Source: DATKJY01 sp964540105
GTDB taxonomy: Bacteria > Zixibacteria > MSB-5A5 > GN15 > FEB-12
NCBI GenBank assembly: GCA_964540105.1
Contig: CAZILL010000001.1
Span: 124,001-188,000 of the forward strand
Length of the DNA stretch: 64,000 nucleotides
Direction: 5' to 3'
The notes under the pieces were generated by a model that was not told where the DNA came from, did no database searches, and saw only the letters and a list, made by a program, of their open reading frames with translations. A program made the translations under genes and the position numbers. Of the stretch, positions 50,051 through 59,292 are shown in pieces; position 1 is the first letter of the stretch, and each line of letters starts with the position of its first letter.

Positions 50051-50539
50051 ATGAGAGAAATTACGCAGCCTTTGAGTGGTACTCCCTCCATGTTTCGAGT
50101 TGTGGCAGGCGAAGATCGATTTGGGGAACATCGCGGCCTCGGCATCAGCGTCATTGACTTCAAAGTGTGTCCGGAAGACGGCAACGGTCTTCTTATTCTC
50201 GAAAACACTTTTCGGAAGAGGGGGGGGCCGGGAAGACATCTGCATTACGACCAGGACGAGTGGTTCTATGTCATTGATGGCGATTTTGCCTTTGAAGTTG
50301 GATCGGAGAAGTTTGTGCTGAAAACAGGGGATTCGTTGTTTGCGCCGCGCAAGATTCCGCACGTGTGGGCGTACATCGGCGACAGCCAGGGGAAGATTCT
50401 GGTAACGTTCACACCTGCAGGCACAATGGAGGCATTCTTTCGCGAAGTGACTAAAGCCAACGCGATGCCACCGATGGCACCAGAACTGTGGCGCGCGCAC
50501 GGTATGGAATTGCTGGGGCCCCCATTAGTAGTGGGTTAG
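50051..50539 (+). CDS. Cupin-domain protein
   Basis: 162 aa single cupin. Motif 1 is GPGRHLHYDQDEWFYVIDGDFAFE (about residues 58-81), with the His-His-Glu metal ligands in HLHYDQDEWF, and motif 2 is GDSLFAPRKIPHVWAYIGD (about 97-115) with the fourth ligand His. Function may be sugar isomerisation, dioxygenation or simply ligand binding; unknown. A G8 tract occurs inside the gene at 50220-50227. Stand-alone gene with an AGGGA site before the ATG. Confidence 0.8.
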   Translation: MREITQPLSGTPSMFRVVAGEDRFGEHRGLGISVIDFKVCPEDGNGLLILENTFRKRGGPGRHLHYDQDEWFYVIDGDFAFEVGSEKFVLKTGDSLFAPRKIPHVWAYIGDSQGKILVTFTPAGTMEAFFREVTKANAMPPMAPELWRAHGMELLGPPLVVG

Positions 50540-50726
50540 GCGACTAGGCAGGAATATCCACGCAGAGCCAACCGATCGTAATGATCAGAAATGCGGTTAC
50601 TTTCTCAGCAGTTTGAAGGCATGCAACCAGTCACTCTATGGAGAGCCCGGGATGCAGCAGAGCTAGGCCAGCGGTTCGATTTTACAATCAAATGGACGAA
50701 GGTCTGTCCCCTTTATTGCCCAGGGG

Positions 50727-51392
50727 TTACTTGCCGGAAGCGCCGCGGTGACGGACAATGTCCCCTTCGACCATGTAGATGACGTCTTCGGCGATGTTGG
50801 TGGCGTGGTCGGCGATCCGCTCTAAGTTGCGCGAAACACTCAACAGGCTGATAAAATACTGCACGTCGTCGGGCTGGACACGTATCTGTCCTTCGATAGT
50901 CCGATAGGCTTGTCGGTGCAAGCGATCGATTTCATCATCGGCAACGCAGACCGCGGTTGCTTTCCGGGTGTCGCATGCCACGAGTGCGTCGGCGGCGTCT
51001 TTGACCATGCGAATGGTCTTGGTAAGCATATCGGACAGATCGAACGGGGCGGGAACGCTCTGGCGTAAGTACAGCTGAGTGGTGCGCTGGGCGATGTTGA
51101 CGGCCAGATCGCCGATGCGTTCCAGATCGCTGTTGATCTTCAGCACTGCGACGACAAAACGGAGATCGGCGGCTACCGGCTGGTAGAGAGCAAGAATCTT
51201 CAGACACTCTTCCTCAACCTCGACCTCCATGCGATCGACATCGTTGTCAGATGCGATGACACGATCAGCCAGCGCACGATCCCCTTCAGTCACCGACTGA
51301 ACGGCGGCGTGCAGATTCTCCTCGACCAAGGCCGTAAGGTGCTGAATCTTGCGTTTGAGTTTGTCAATTTCTGTTTCGAAATGGCGGCCCAT
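50727..51392 (-). CDS. phoU: Phosphate-specific transport system accessory protein PhoU
   Basis: 221 aa from the ATG at 51392 (GGAGA upstream); the frame stays open 33 codons into pstB. Two copies of the PhoU three-helix unit are present, each with the E/DxxxD metal motif: MEVEVEEECLKILALYQPVAADLRFV (about residues 70-95) and RTIEGQIRVQPDDVQYFISLLSVSRNLERIADHATNIAEDV (second unit, split helices). PhoU couples the Pst transporter to the PhoR kinase and limits phosphate uptake. Last gene of the pst operon, 16 bp after pstB. Confidence 0.93.
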   Translation of the reverse strand: MGRHFETEIDKLKRKIQHLTALVEENLHAAVQSVTEGDRALADRVIASDNDVDRMEVEVEEECLKILALYQPVAADLRFVVAVLKINSDLERIGDLAVNIAQRTTQLYLRQSVPAPFDLSDMLTKTIRMVKDAADALVACDTRKATAVCVADDEIDRLHRQAYRTIEGQIRVQPDDVQYFISLLSVSRNLERIADHATNIAEDVIYMVEGDIVRHRGASGK

Positions 51393-51408
51393 ACGTGAAT
51401 CTCCAATG

Positions 51409-52239
51409 TCAACCGAATCGACCGGTGACATAATCTTCGGTCCTCTTCTGATTCGGTTTCGTAAATATAAGTTTAGTCGGCCCGAATTCAATCATCTCTC
51501 CTTGATAGAAGAAGGCAGTGAAGTCGGAAACACGGGCCGCTTGCTGCATATTGTGGGTAACAATCACGATCGTATAGTTTCTTTTCAATTCGCCGATGAG
51601 GTCCTCGATCTTCGAGGTGGAAATCGGGTCGAGCGCCGAGGCGGGCTCATCCATGAGAAGAATTTCCGGTTGGACAGCGAGGGCGCGGGCAATGCATAGA
51701 CGCTGCTGCTGGCCGCCGGAGAGCATGTAAGCGTTCTTGCCAAGCTGATCCTTGACCTCTTCCCACAGGAAGGCTCGCTTCAAGGTCTCTTCAACCGCTT
51801 CGGTGACAACGTGTGTGTCCTTAATACCATTCACGCGCAGTCCATAGGCTACATTGTCGAAAATTGATTTCGGGAACGGATTAGACTTCTGAAAGACCAT
51901 ACCAACACGGGTACGCACTACCGAGACGTCGCGGATGTCGCGGTATATATCCTTGCCGTCAATCCTGACAGTACCAGTCATTTTGGTCCCTGGGATAGTC
52001 TCGTTCATCCGATTTAACGTGCGAAGGAAGGTGGACTTACCGCATCCGGAAGGGCCGATGAGCGCGGTCACTTGTCGCTCGGCGACATTGAGGGTGACGT
52101 TGAACAGGGCCTGCTGTGCACCGTAATAGAAGCTCAGATCGGAGGCGGTGATCTTGACCGGAGCATCGGCTTCGGACGGCTGCTTATCGGACGTGACTGT
52201 TAGTCGAGGGATTCTGATCGATTCATCAAGCACTGACAC
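51409..52239 (-). CDS. pstB: Phosphate ABC transporter ATP-binding protein
   Basis: 276 aa. Walker A GPSGCGKST (near residue 57), Q-loop FQKSNPFPKSI, signature LSGGQQQRL (near 169) and Walker B ILLMDEPASALD (near 189), followed by the switch His in VIVTHNMQQA. FQKxNPFPKSIFDNVAYGLR is specific to PstB. The start is a GTG at 52239 overlapping the pstA end by 14 bp. It energises import through PstC and PstA. Confidence 0.95.
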   Translation of the reverse strand: MSVLDESIRIPRLTVTSDKQPSEADAPVKITASDLSFYYGAQQALFNVTLNVAERQVTALIGPSGCGKSTFLRTLNRMNETIPGTKMTGTVRIDGKDIYRDIRDVSVVRTRVGMVFQKSNPFPKSIFDNVAYGLRVNGIKDTHVVTEAVEETLKRAFLWEEVKDQLGKNAYMLSGGQQQRLCIARALAVQPEILLMDEPASALDPISTSKIEDLIGELKRNYTIVIVTHNMQQAARVSDFTAFFYQGEMIEFGPTKLIFTKPNQKRTEDYVTGRFG

Positions 52240-53176
52240 GCCTCGCTCTGATCTTGGAACGCAGAATGATCGCCACCAGGTTTAGCAGGAAGGTGAGGGC
52301 CAGCAGGACGAGAACCGTGCCATAGAGAATCGGCAGCGTCTTCTCGACGTCGGGGGACTGGGTGGTCATCACATAGATATGATACCCGAGCACCATGAAC
52401 TGGTCGTTCAATTTGTGGGGCAGATAGGGCAAATAGTAGGCGGCGCCGGTGAACATGATTGGGGCGACCTCTCCCGCACCGCGTCCTACGGCAAGAATCG
52501 CACCGGTAAAGATTCCCGGCATCGCTTCGGGAATGATTACGCGTGCGATGGTCTGTAACTTGGTTGCCCCGAGAGCGTAGCTTGCGTCCTTGAGCTCTCG
52601 CGGAATGGCACGCAGGGCTTCCTCGGTTGATACGATAACGACCGGCAGTGTGAGCAAGGCCATGGTCATCGACGCCCAGATTACGGCGGGTTGTCCCCAT
52701 ACGGGACCGGAATCTGAGTAGAAGAGCTTGTCGATGCCACCTCCCAGGAAACCGATGAAGAACCCGAGCCCAAAGAGCCCAAAGACGATGGAGGGAACGC
52801 CCGCCAGATTATTGATTGCGACCCGTACCAGTCGGGTCAGCTTCGACCTCGGATCGGTGTACTCTTGCAGATAGAGCGCAGTGAGAACACCGATTGGGAC
52901 AACGGCGATGACCATGAGGATCACGAGAGAGATCGTACCGAAAATTGCGGGGAAGATCCCGCCGGCTTCCATGCCCTGCTCAGGCGGGCTGGTGAGAAAG
53001 GTCCAGGTGATAGTTCCGAGCCCGCCCCACAGAGCATTGAGTACGATAACGCCGAGGATGGCCATGATAATGATCACCGACAGGAGCATGAGAGCTCTCG
53101 GAATGGGAGCGGTTCCCTTCGGAGTGAAGTTCGCGGATTGGTACAGTGCGGTGGAGAGGGTAGGTTTCTCGGTCAT
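52226..53176 (-). CDS. pstA: Phosphate ABC transporter permease
   Basis: 316 aa from the ATG at 53176, one base overlap with the pstC stop; a GTG one codon earlier is possible. Six membrane segments. The EAA-type cytosolic loop EEALRAIPRELKDASYALGATKLQTIARVIIPEAMPG (split around residue 185) touches PstB, and NNLAGVPSIVFGLFGLGFF is a PstA hallmark. It forms the membrane channel together with PstC. Confidence 0.93.
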   Translation of the reverse strand: MTEKPTLSTALYQSANFTPKGTAPIPRALMLLSVIIIMAILGVIVLNALWGGLGTITWTFLTSPPEQGMEAGGIFPAIFGTISLVILMVIAVVPIGVLTALYLQEYTDPRSKLTRLVRVAINNLAGVPSIVFGLFGLGFFIGFLGGGIDKLFYSDSGPVWGQPAVIWASMTMALLTLPVVIVSTEEALRAIPRELKDASYALGATKLQTIARVIIPEAMPGIFTGAILAVGRGAGEVAPIMFTGAAYYLPYLPHKLNDQFMVLGYHIYVMTTQSPDVEKTLPILYGTVLVLLALTFLLNLVAIILRSKIRARRVSA

Positions 53177-54135
53177 CACGAACTTCTCCCCTGCACACGT
53201 TCTTTGAGACGGGTTAAGATGATGTCGCCTGAGAGGTTCACGAGAAAGGTGAAAACGAAAAGGAGCGATCCGATGAAAAACAGGACAGAGTAGTGTGCGC
53301 TGCCGAAGACCACTTCCGCAAGTTCAGCCGCGATCGTCGCCGACAGAGTTCGAACCGACTCGGCCGGGTTAAAGGAAAGCAGGGCGGCATTCCCTGAAGC
53401 CATCAAAACAATCATAGTTTCCCCGACCGCGCGACCGAAGCCGAGTACAATTCCGGCGGCAATCCCGGGCAACGCCGCGGGCAGCACCATCGTAACAGAA
53501 ACCTGCCAGCGATTTGCCCCCAGGGCGATAGCGGCATCGCGGAGCGAAGCGGGCACGGAGTTCATGGCGTCCTCGGCGATCGTGAAAATGACCGGTATGA
53601 CGGTAATGCCGAGAGCTATACCGGCGTTCAGGGCATTGAGACGGAACGTCAACCCGAGCACGGTTTGGAGCAACGAGGCGAGGACGATCAAAGCGAAGAA
53701 ACCGAGCACTACCGAGGGAATGCCAGCCAGGAGCTCAATCGTAGGCTTGATCAATTCTCGAAAGCGTCGCGAGGCGAATTCTGACGTATAGATGGCGGCC
53801 GCAATACCAAGCGGAGCAGCAATCAGCATGGCGATCAATGCCGCCTTAATTGTTCCGGCAAACAACGGCAGGAGTGAGTACTTTGGATTATCAGAGTTCG
53901 GCTGCCAGACCCAGGTTGGCTCGCGATCGGGGTAGAATGGCTGCTTGAGAACCAGCTTGTCGACGCTGGCCTCCTGTCGGATTTCAGGGTCGCCGAAGAG
54001 TGGGATGGACTCCTTGAAGATGAAGACGAAGATGAGAATAATTCCAAGGAGGGCCACAAGGGCGCTCCCCTGAATCAGCTTTTCTCCAACGAATTCTTTG
54101 AATCTCGATTTGGGCTTGAATTGGTATCGCTGCAT
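53176..54135 (-). CDS. pstC: Phosphate ABC transporter permease
   Basis: 319 aa, six membrane segments. The EAA loop reads EDAMNSVPASLRDAAIALGANRWQVSVTMVLPAALPG (split around residue 205) and the ELLAGIPSVVLGFFALIVL segment is the PstC counterpart of the conserved PstA motif. A 120-residue N-terminal periplasmic loop (DPEIRQEASVDKL...SDNPKYSLLPLF) is typical. An array of three Pho-box-like repeats ends 24 bp before the start codon. Confidence 0.93.
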   Translation of the reverse strand: MQRYQFKPKSRFKEFVGEKLIQGSALVALLGIILIFVFIFKESIPLFGDPEIRQEASVDKLVLKQPFYPDREPTWVWQPNSDNPKYSLLPLFAGTIKAALIAMLIAAPLGIAAAIYTSEFASRRFRELIKPTIELLAGIPSVVLGFFALIVLASLLQTVLGLTFRLNALNAGIALGITVIPVIFTIAEDAMNSVPASLRDAAIALGANRWQVSVTMVLPAALPGIAAGIVLGFGRAVGETMIVLMASGNAALLSFNPAESVRTLSATIAAELAEVVFGSAHYSVLFFIGSLLFVFTFLVNLSGDIILTRLKERVQGRSS

Positions 54136-54158
54136 CTCAGATGATGATACCGGTCAAT

Positions 54159-54186
54159 TGTTAAGATTTTGTTAGGACTATGTTAT
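54159..54186 (-). promoter_or_regulatory. Pho-box-like array in front of pstC (three repeats, 11-bp period)
   Basis: On the minus strand ATAACA-N5-CTAACA-N5-TTAACA, at 54181-54186, 54170-54175 and 54159-54164. The form TTAACA with 5-bp gaps is the PhoP binding-site consensus of Bacillus, and 11-bp spaced units are also the PhoB geometry. A TATCAT -10-like sequence follows but would place the transcript start only a few bases before the pstC start codon. Confidence 0.6.
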
Positions 54187-54209
54187 GATTGACGGTGATT
54201 GGCAGGCGC

Positions 54210-54238
54210 CAATGGAGAGTGTGATGCTCTCTCCATTG
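54210..54238 (-). promoter_or_regulatory. Stem-loop between pstS and pstC
   Basis: Perfect 10-bp stem CAATGGAGAG/CTCTCCATTG with a nine-base loop and no T-run, 28 bp after the pstS stop. Such an element often protects the pstS message and lowers transcription into the permease genes, matching the need for excess binding protein. Confidence 0.6.
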
Positions 54239-54265
54239 ACTATATGCACCTGCGCAACATTGTGC

Positions 54266-55117
54266 CTACTTTATGGGAAAGTAGCCTACCTTGCTGACGA
54301 TTTCCTGGCCTTCTTTCGAAAGAACGAAATCGAGCAACTTCTTGATGTCGCCCGTAGGCTTGTTGCGCAGGTACCAGAATAGGTTGCGGGAGAGCGGGTA
54401 TGAGCCGTTCGTCACGTTTTCAAGAGTTGGCTCAAAAGCGGGACTCTTGTCGTCGACTTTCACTTTGGCGAATTTCACACCCTTGGCGTACGCCGCGCCA
54501 CCGTAGCCAATTCCGAGCTTATCCTTGGCAACGGCACTGACTACTGCCGCCGTCCCCGGCAGGGTCTGAGTTTGCGCTGCGAAATCCTTTCCTTTCAGCA
54601 CATTGTCCTTGAAGAAACTATATGTCCCGGAGCTGTTTTCACGACCATACAGGATAATCCGTGCGTCCGGTCCCCCGACTTCCTTCCAGTTGGTGAAGTC
54701 GCCAACGTAGATCTTCTTCAGTTGTTCGAGCGAGAGCTCTGCTATCGTGTTCTCTTCGTTGAGGTAAATGCTAAGGCCATCGCGTGCGACTGGAATTTCG
54801 ATGCCCGGGCTGTTGAAACGCTCCTTGAGTTTGTCGATCTCTCCGGTTTTGATCGGGCGCGAGGCGGCGCAGATGTCGGTCGAACCGTTGATGAGTGCAG
54901 CGAAGCCCACCCCAGATCCACCGCCGGTCACCTGCACGATCATTCCGGGGTTCTCAGTCATAAAGACCTCGGACCAGCGCTGCCCCAGGAGAAGCATCGT
55001 GTCGGATCCCTTTAGAGTGACCTTGCCCGCCGCCATCGTGGTAATCCCGACGGCGATAGAGACTACGCTGGAGAGTGCGAGCAGCCACACCCACGTTGAT
55101 TTTGTTGCTGATTTCAT
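54266..55117 (-). CDS. pstS: Phosphate-binding protein
   Basis: 283 aa from the ATG at 55117 (GGAG site; the frame extends 24 codons further without support). Signal peptide WLLALSSVVSIAVGITTMAA; no lipobox. Phosphate-site motifs are KGSDTMLLLGQRWSEVF (near the mature N-terminus), GGGSGVGFAALINGSTDICAASRPI and RENSSGTYSFF (near residue 160). It captures phosphate in the periplasm for PstCAB. It follows the porin gene by 25 bp, so both should share the Pho-controlled promoter upstream of the porin. Confidence 0.94.
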   Translation of the reverse strand: MKSATKSTWVWLLALSSVVSIAVGITTMAAGKVTLKGSDTMLLLGQRWSEVFMTENPGMIVQVTGGGSGVGFAALINGSTDICAASRPIKTGEIDKLKERFNSPGIEIPVARDGLSIYLNEENTIAELSLEQLKKIYVGDFTNWKEVGGPDARIILYGRENSSGTYSFFKDNVLKGKDFAAQTQTLPGTAAVVSAVAKDKLGIGYGGAAYAKGVKFAKVKVDDKSPAFEPTLENVTNGSYPLSRNLFWYLRNKPTGDIKKLLDFVLSKEGQEIVSKVGYFPIK

Positions 55118-55142
55118 TACAATTCTCCTATTGTTGGCTTCT

Positions 55143-56411
55143 TCAGATTGTGAACTGAAGCTGAAGAGTGAATCGATTGTCTTTGACATCCTTATCGTAT
55201 TTTGAGAAGGTCGAGTTCCCGCTGAGCTGATTGAAAATGTCGTAGGCAGCTGTTATCCGGACGTTTCCGTCGTAGAAATAGTGAGCCGCAAAGGACCAGG
55301 TGCCGGTGGCGTCGTTGTTGTTGCTGCGGGTATTCGGGTCCCAGTAGTCGTAGCGAACGGCTGCCCCGAATCTTTGGCCAATGTTCTGGGAGACCCAGAA
55401 ATACCATCCCTGCTCGCGCGCGACATCCTTCAGAGAACTATTGTAGTCTCTGGCTTTGTAATACTCTGCGCGCAATCCCGTAGACCCGATTGGCAGAAAA
55501 TCGAAATAGGCCTGACAATCAACACCATATCGATCCTTGTCACGGGTGAAACCGGGCTGACCGGCCTTTGGTTTGGTCGTCTTGACTTCGCTCGAATCGA
55601 CGCGGCCGTCGCCGTTCTTGTCATACCAGGAACTGGACCCAACGACGGAATCCACGCTTGAGATGTAGGTCTTTCCCCAATATCCAGACAGTCCAAGATC
55701 AACGCGGCCAAGTTTCGCTTTGGCGCGGGCCACGATATCCTTCTGCTTGGTCGGGCTGAACCACGTGAAAGTACCGTTTTCGATTCCATATCCCTGCAGT
55801 ACGCCGAGGTTGAATTGGAGAAGTTTGGGCATGGCATAGGTGAGGTTGATGCCACGATCACGCTCTCCCTTGAACAGCTTGTTCTCGGCGAGTGAGCGCT
55901 CAGGGAAATCCCGCTTCGATGATGAATACTCGACTTCATAGCCGAAGGGAATATTGAACTGCCCGGCGGTCAGGGTGAAGGCGTGTTCACCATGCCGCTT
56001 CACGAGATCCAGGTACGCTTCCTTGAGTGAAATACTGTTCTTGGAAGCGTCGAAATAGATGACATATTTGCTGGTCTGACTTGGCTGAATGGTGAATTTG
56101 ATACGACCGCGGCGGATGTAGAAATTGTTGGCGTTGCGGTTGACAGCGGCGCCTTTGACGAGAGAGTCTGTCGATTTCGAGGTATCGTTGTACTCATAGC
56201 GCATTTGAAGATATCCGCTCGCCTTGAGCCATTTCAGAATTGCCACATCGCCGTTAAGCGTGTTCAGGTTCTCGCTGATACCATCCAGGCGATCCTTGAT
56301 CTCGGACGATGTCAGAGAGGTCGAATCGGTTCCGGTCTGAGCCGAGGCATAACCGACCACCGCTACCATGACCACCACAGCGAGAAGTGTTGTTCTCAAT
56401 AAGGCTTTCAC
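55143..56411 (-). CDS. Phosphate-selective porin (OprO/OprP family)
   Basis: 422 aa from a GTG at 56411 with GAAAGGAAA upstream; the signal peptide KALLRTTLLAVVVMVAVVGYASA follows directly, so the longer frame to 56567 is not used. A short coiled coil (SEIKDRLDGISENLNTLNGDVAIL) precedes a 16-strand-like barrel whose last strand ends in NRFTLQLQFTI. The motif FYIRRGRIKFT and EVEYSSSKRDFPERSL are typical of the Pfam porin_O_P family. The gene lies in the pst operon, which supports a phosphate-uptake role in the outer membrane. Confidence 0.9.
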   Translation of the reverse strand: MKALLRTTLLAVVVMVAVVGYASAQTGTDSTSLTSSEIKDRLDGISENLNTLNGDVAILKWLKASGYLQMRYEYNDTSKSTDSLVKGAAVNRNANNFYIRRGRIKFTIQPSQTSKYVIYFDASKNSISLKEAYLDLVKRHGEHAFTLTAGQFNIPFGYEVEYSSSKRDFPERSLAENKLFKGERDRGINLTYAMPKLLQFNLGVLQGYGIENGTFTWFSPTKQKDIVARAKAKLGRVDLGLSGYWGKTYISSVDSVVGSSSWYDKNGDGRVDSSEVKTTKPKAGQPGFTRDKDRYGVDCQAYFDFLPIGSTGLRAEYYKARDYNSSLKDVAREQGWYFWVSQNIGQRFGAAVRYDYWDPNTRSNNNDATGTWSFAAHYFYDGNVRITAAYDIFNQLSGNSTFSKYDKDVKDNRFTLQLQFTI

Positions 56412-56605
56412 TGTTTTCCTTTCATTTAGAAGTGAAACCACGTTCGGTCTTTGTATACATCTTCTTTGAGTGAAAGGAAATGAAAGGCGAGAAGGCGAAC
56501 CTCCGCGTCTTGGGCCAAGAAGTGTATCTATCATGTCCTCTTCCTCAAAATTGCCCGGCGTCGACATGTGTGTCTTCGCCTGACCAGACAGTCTTACTGC
56601 CGGAT

Positions 56606-56622
56606 TGTAAACATTGTGTTAG
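56606..56622 (-). promoter_or_regulatory. Pho-box-like pair in front of the porin-pstS operon
   Basis: On the minus strand CTAACA-N5-TTTACA (56617-56622 and 56606-56611), with the same 11-bp period as the pstC array. It lies 195 bp before the GTG start in the 357-bp gap between phoR and the porin gene. The rest of that gap, 56412-56605 and 56623-56768, shows no gene; the upstream open codons of the porin frame have no ribosome-binding site. Confidence 0.5.
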
Positions 56623-56768
56623 GAGATGAACAAAATTGGGTCAATGGCGCTGCGTCTTGCCAAGAACAGCACAACCAACACCCGTACGACTATCGCTCAA
56701 CAGTGTGGTTCAAATTGAGATAGCAAAGCGAACCGTAAACAGGAAGTGGGCTCAGAGCAGGCCCTGTG

Positions 56769-58544
56769 TCAGCTCGTAAGAGGTAGGTGGATCTGAAAGG
56801 TGCTTCCATGTCCCAGAGCGCTTTCGACGGTGACCGTGCCACCGTGCGCGATGGCGACGTGCTTCACAATGGCCAGGCCAAGGCCGGTCCCTCCGAGATC
56901 ACGGCTTCGAGCCGAATCGACGCGATAGAAGCGCTCGAACAAACGCGGGAGATGTCTCGCTTCAATTCCGGGACCTTCATCCCGTACGGAAATGAGAATC
57001 TCGTTTGGCTGTTGAGACGCTTCAATCAAAATGCTGGAGTCGGGGTCGGAATACTTGATGGCATTATCAACCAGATTCGAAAGTGCATGCTCGAGTTGAA
57101 CGGCGTTGACGTTGGCTTCGAGTTCAGGGTCACAGAGAACGCTCACAGCGATTCTCTTTGAATCGCTCTCGTGGCGACAAGCTGCCACTGATGCCGTGAG
57201 GATTTCGGAAAGTCGCTCCCGGCGTAGTTCGATGACGTGCCCTTCAGTTTCGTTTTCCAGCCGCGCGAGGCCGAGTAAATCCTCAACGATGCGACTGAGG
57301 CGCTCGGCGTGTTTCGAGATGATCTTCAGGAAGCGATGTGAATCTTCGGCGGAAACACGAGGACTATCAAGGAGGGTCTCGATCGATCCGGTTATGGCCG
57401 TGATCGGCGTGCGCAGCTCGTGGGAGACGTTAGCGACAAAATCGCGGCGAATTGCCTCAAGTCGTTTTATCCGGCTTATGTCATTGAAGACCAGCAACAC
57501 CCCGCTGATCTGATTGGACTCGTCCTTGAGGGCCGTACTGTGAACCTGGAGAACTCGGTTCGTGTCGCCACCGAGGGGGATTTCCGTCTCCGTGTGAGCG
57601 CCATCACGAAATGAGTGTTCGACGAGAGTATAGAGTCGGGTGTTCCGTACGATCTCATGCAGCTTGCGCCCAATGGCCTGATCGCTGCTGAAGCCGAGCA
57701 ACTCCGCTGCTGCGCGATTTACACCGACGATCAATTCATCCCGATCCAGCGCGAGAACCCCTTCTGTCATACTCGAAAAGATCACCTCCTGCTCTTTCCT
57801 TCTTTGAGCGATGGCGCGGATGCGAGAGTCGAGATCGGCTGCCATCCTGTTCATGGCTTCGACCAGATCGTTTATCTCTTCGGTTCTTGCCGGGGTGAGT
57901 TTCGTCTCCAGGTTTCCCTGTGCGAAACGGGCCGCTCCGGCCTGAAGCTGCTGAAGGGGTCGGGTGATACGCCTGAGAATCACCACGCTGACCAAAGCGG
58001 CGATCAGGGCTACGATGAATCCGATCAGCGTCATCTTCAGGTACATCGACGATAGGTTTGAATGAAGGGCGGTTATCGGGACGGCGGTTCGCACGGCGCC
58101 GACAACCTGCGCGTCTGTTGCCCACGGTGCAGCGACGTACAGCATCTTCTCGTGGAGCGTGCTGCTGAAGCGCCGTTCGGAGTCGATACGGCCAGTCAGC
58201 GCATGCGCGATTTCAGGGCGCAGGCGATGATTTTCCATCAGGTGAAAGTCCTGATATGAATCTCCCAGCACCCGTCCGCCCGAGTCGACGACAGTGATAC
58301 GCGTCTGAGTAATCTGCCCCAAATGATGACAGAGCGAATCAATCGAAAGGGAGGAGTCGACTGCCAAACTCTGGACCAGATGTTCAGTAATTAGTCGTGC
58401 GTGTACCTCCAGTGCGCGGGTGGTCTCTTCGAAGTACAAATTGCTCACCTGGCGACCGGCGTAAACGGTGACCAGCACAAGGGAGAGAACAATGATGACG
58501 AGATAATAGGGAAAGATCAGCCAGAACAGGGTGCGGCGTTTCAC
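56769..58544 (-). CDS. phoR: Phosphate-regulon sensor histidine kinase
   Basis: 591 aa; start GTG with GTGA overlap to phoB. Domain order: membrane segment (residues 9-29), periplasmic sensor (30-165), second membrane segment (168-190), HAMP (ITRPLQQLQAGAARFAQGNLE), PAS (about 240-340, ending LVFNDIS), HisKA with phospho-His in FVANVSHELRTPITAITGSIE (near residue 375) and HATPase_c with N box NLVDNAIKYS, G1 DEGPGIE, and G2 GGTGLGLAIVKH. It phosphorylates PhoB under phosphate limitation, with PhoU and Pst input. The large periplasmic part is longer than in E. coli PhoR and resembles that of Gram-positive PhoR. Confidence 0.92.
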   Translation of the reverse strand: MKRRTLFWLIFPYYLVIIVLSLVLVTVYAGRQVSNLYFEETTRALEVHARLITEHLVQSLAVDSSLSIDSLCHHLGQITQTRITVVDSGGRVLGDSYQDFHLMENHRLRPEIAHALTGRIDSERRFSSTLHEKMLYVAAPWATDAQVVGAVRTAVPITALHSNLSSMYLKMTLIGFIVALIAALVSVVILRRITRPLQQLQAGAARFAQGNLETKLTPARTEEINDLVEAMNRMAADLDSRIRAIAQRRKEQEVIFSSMTEGVLALDRDELIVGVNRAAAELLGFSSDQAIGRKLHEIVRNTRLYTLVEHSFRDGAHTETEIPLGGDTNRVLQVHSTALKDESNQISGVLLVFNDISRIKRLEAIRRDFVANVSHELRTPITAITGSIETLLDSPRVSAEDSHRFLKIISKHAERLSRIVEDLLGLARLENETEGHVIELRRERLSEILTASVAACRHESDSKRIAVSVLCDPELEANVNAVQLEHALSNLVDNAIKYSDPDSSILIEASQQPNEILISVRDEGPGIEARHLPRLFERFYRVDSARSRDLGGTGLGLAIVKHVAIAHGGTVTVESALGHGSTFQIHLPLTS

Positions 58545-59227
58545 TCGGGTTCCCTTAGACGATACCCTACCCCGCGAACCGTTTCGATATTATCTCCCCA
58601 TGAGCCAAGTTTCTTTCGAAGGTTGGCGATTTGCACGTCAATGGCGCGATCGGTGACGATGTAGTCGTCACCGCGAAGAGCATCGACCAGCTGATAGCGC
58701 GTAAAGACCCAACCCGGTTTGCGCGCCATGATCGTAAGAAGCTGAAACTCGGTCAGAGTCAGCTGGATTGATGCTCCAGCCAGAACGACCTGGTGACGTC
58801 CGGCGTCTATTGACAGTTCTCCCAAGGCAAGTGTCTCCCCCGGGCTATCATGTTCAGAATCGTGGCGGCGAAGTGCGGCGCGCACTCGGGCGACGACCAC
58901 GCGCGGGCTGAACGGCTTGGTGATATAATCATCGGCTCCTGATTCCAGACCGGCGACAATGTCAATCTCGGCGTCGCGTGCAGTCAGCATGATGATCGGT
59001 ATACGGTTGGTCTGGGCATCAGACTTGAGGCTTCGGCAAACATCCATGCCGCTTGTTCCGGGGAGCATGAGATCAAGTACTACGAGATCAGGAAGGTGGC
59101 TCCGGGCAAGGCTCAAGCCGCTTTCGCCGGTTGCAGCAATCGTGACTCGGTATCCTTCGCGCGTGAGATTGAAATCCAGCAACGTACTGATATCGGTTTC
59201 GTCCTCGATGACGAGGATGTGGGGCAT
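58541..59227 (-). CDS. phoB: Phosphate-regulon response regulator (OmpR/PhoB family)
   Basis: 228 aa. Receiver domain with acidic pocket DET (residues 8-10), phospho-Asp in DLVVLDLMLPG (near residue 53) and Lys in DYITKPFSPR (near 103). The C-terminal winged helix contains LTEFQLLTIMARKPGWVFTRYQLVDALRG and the recognition helix DRAIDVQIANLRKKLG. The pairing with phoR and the neighbouring pst operon assigns it. It is the presumed ligand of the Pho-box-like repeats at 54159 and 56606. Confidence 0.92.
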   Translation of the reverse strand: MPHILVIEDETDISTLLDFNLTREGYRVTIAATGESGLSLARSHLPDLVVLDLMLPGTSGMDVCRSLKSDAQTNRIPIIMLTARDAEIDIVAGLESGADDYITKPFSPRVVVARVRAALRRHDSEHDSPGETLALGELSIDAGRHQVVLAGASIQLTLTEFQLLTIMARKPGWVFTRYQLVDALRGDDYIVTDRAIDVQIANLRKKLGSWGDNIETVRGVGYRLREPE

Positions 59228-59292
59228 CAGTTGTGTTCCTTTCTAAGCGTCGACGGCAGTATACACCCGCGCATTCGGCGCAAACAAGCAGA

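Noticed and set aside
50220..50227. G8 tract inside the cupin gene as a second phase-variation site
   Set aside because: Eight G is short for slippage, encodes a Gly-Gly in a cupin loop, and no alternative frame or product is suggested.
50591..50782. 63-codon frame between the cupin gene and phoU
   Set aside because: No ribosome-binding site, composition unlike neighbours, and it runs over the phoU end. The interval 50540-50726 only shows weak inverted repeats (CCCCT/AGGGG, GGAC/GTCC) after phoU.
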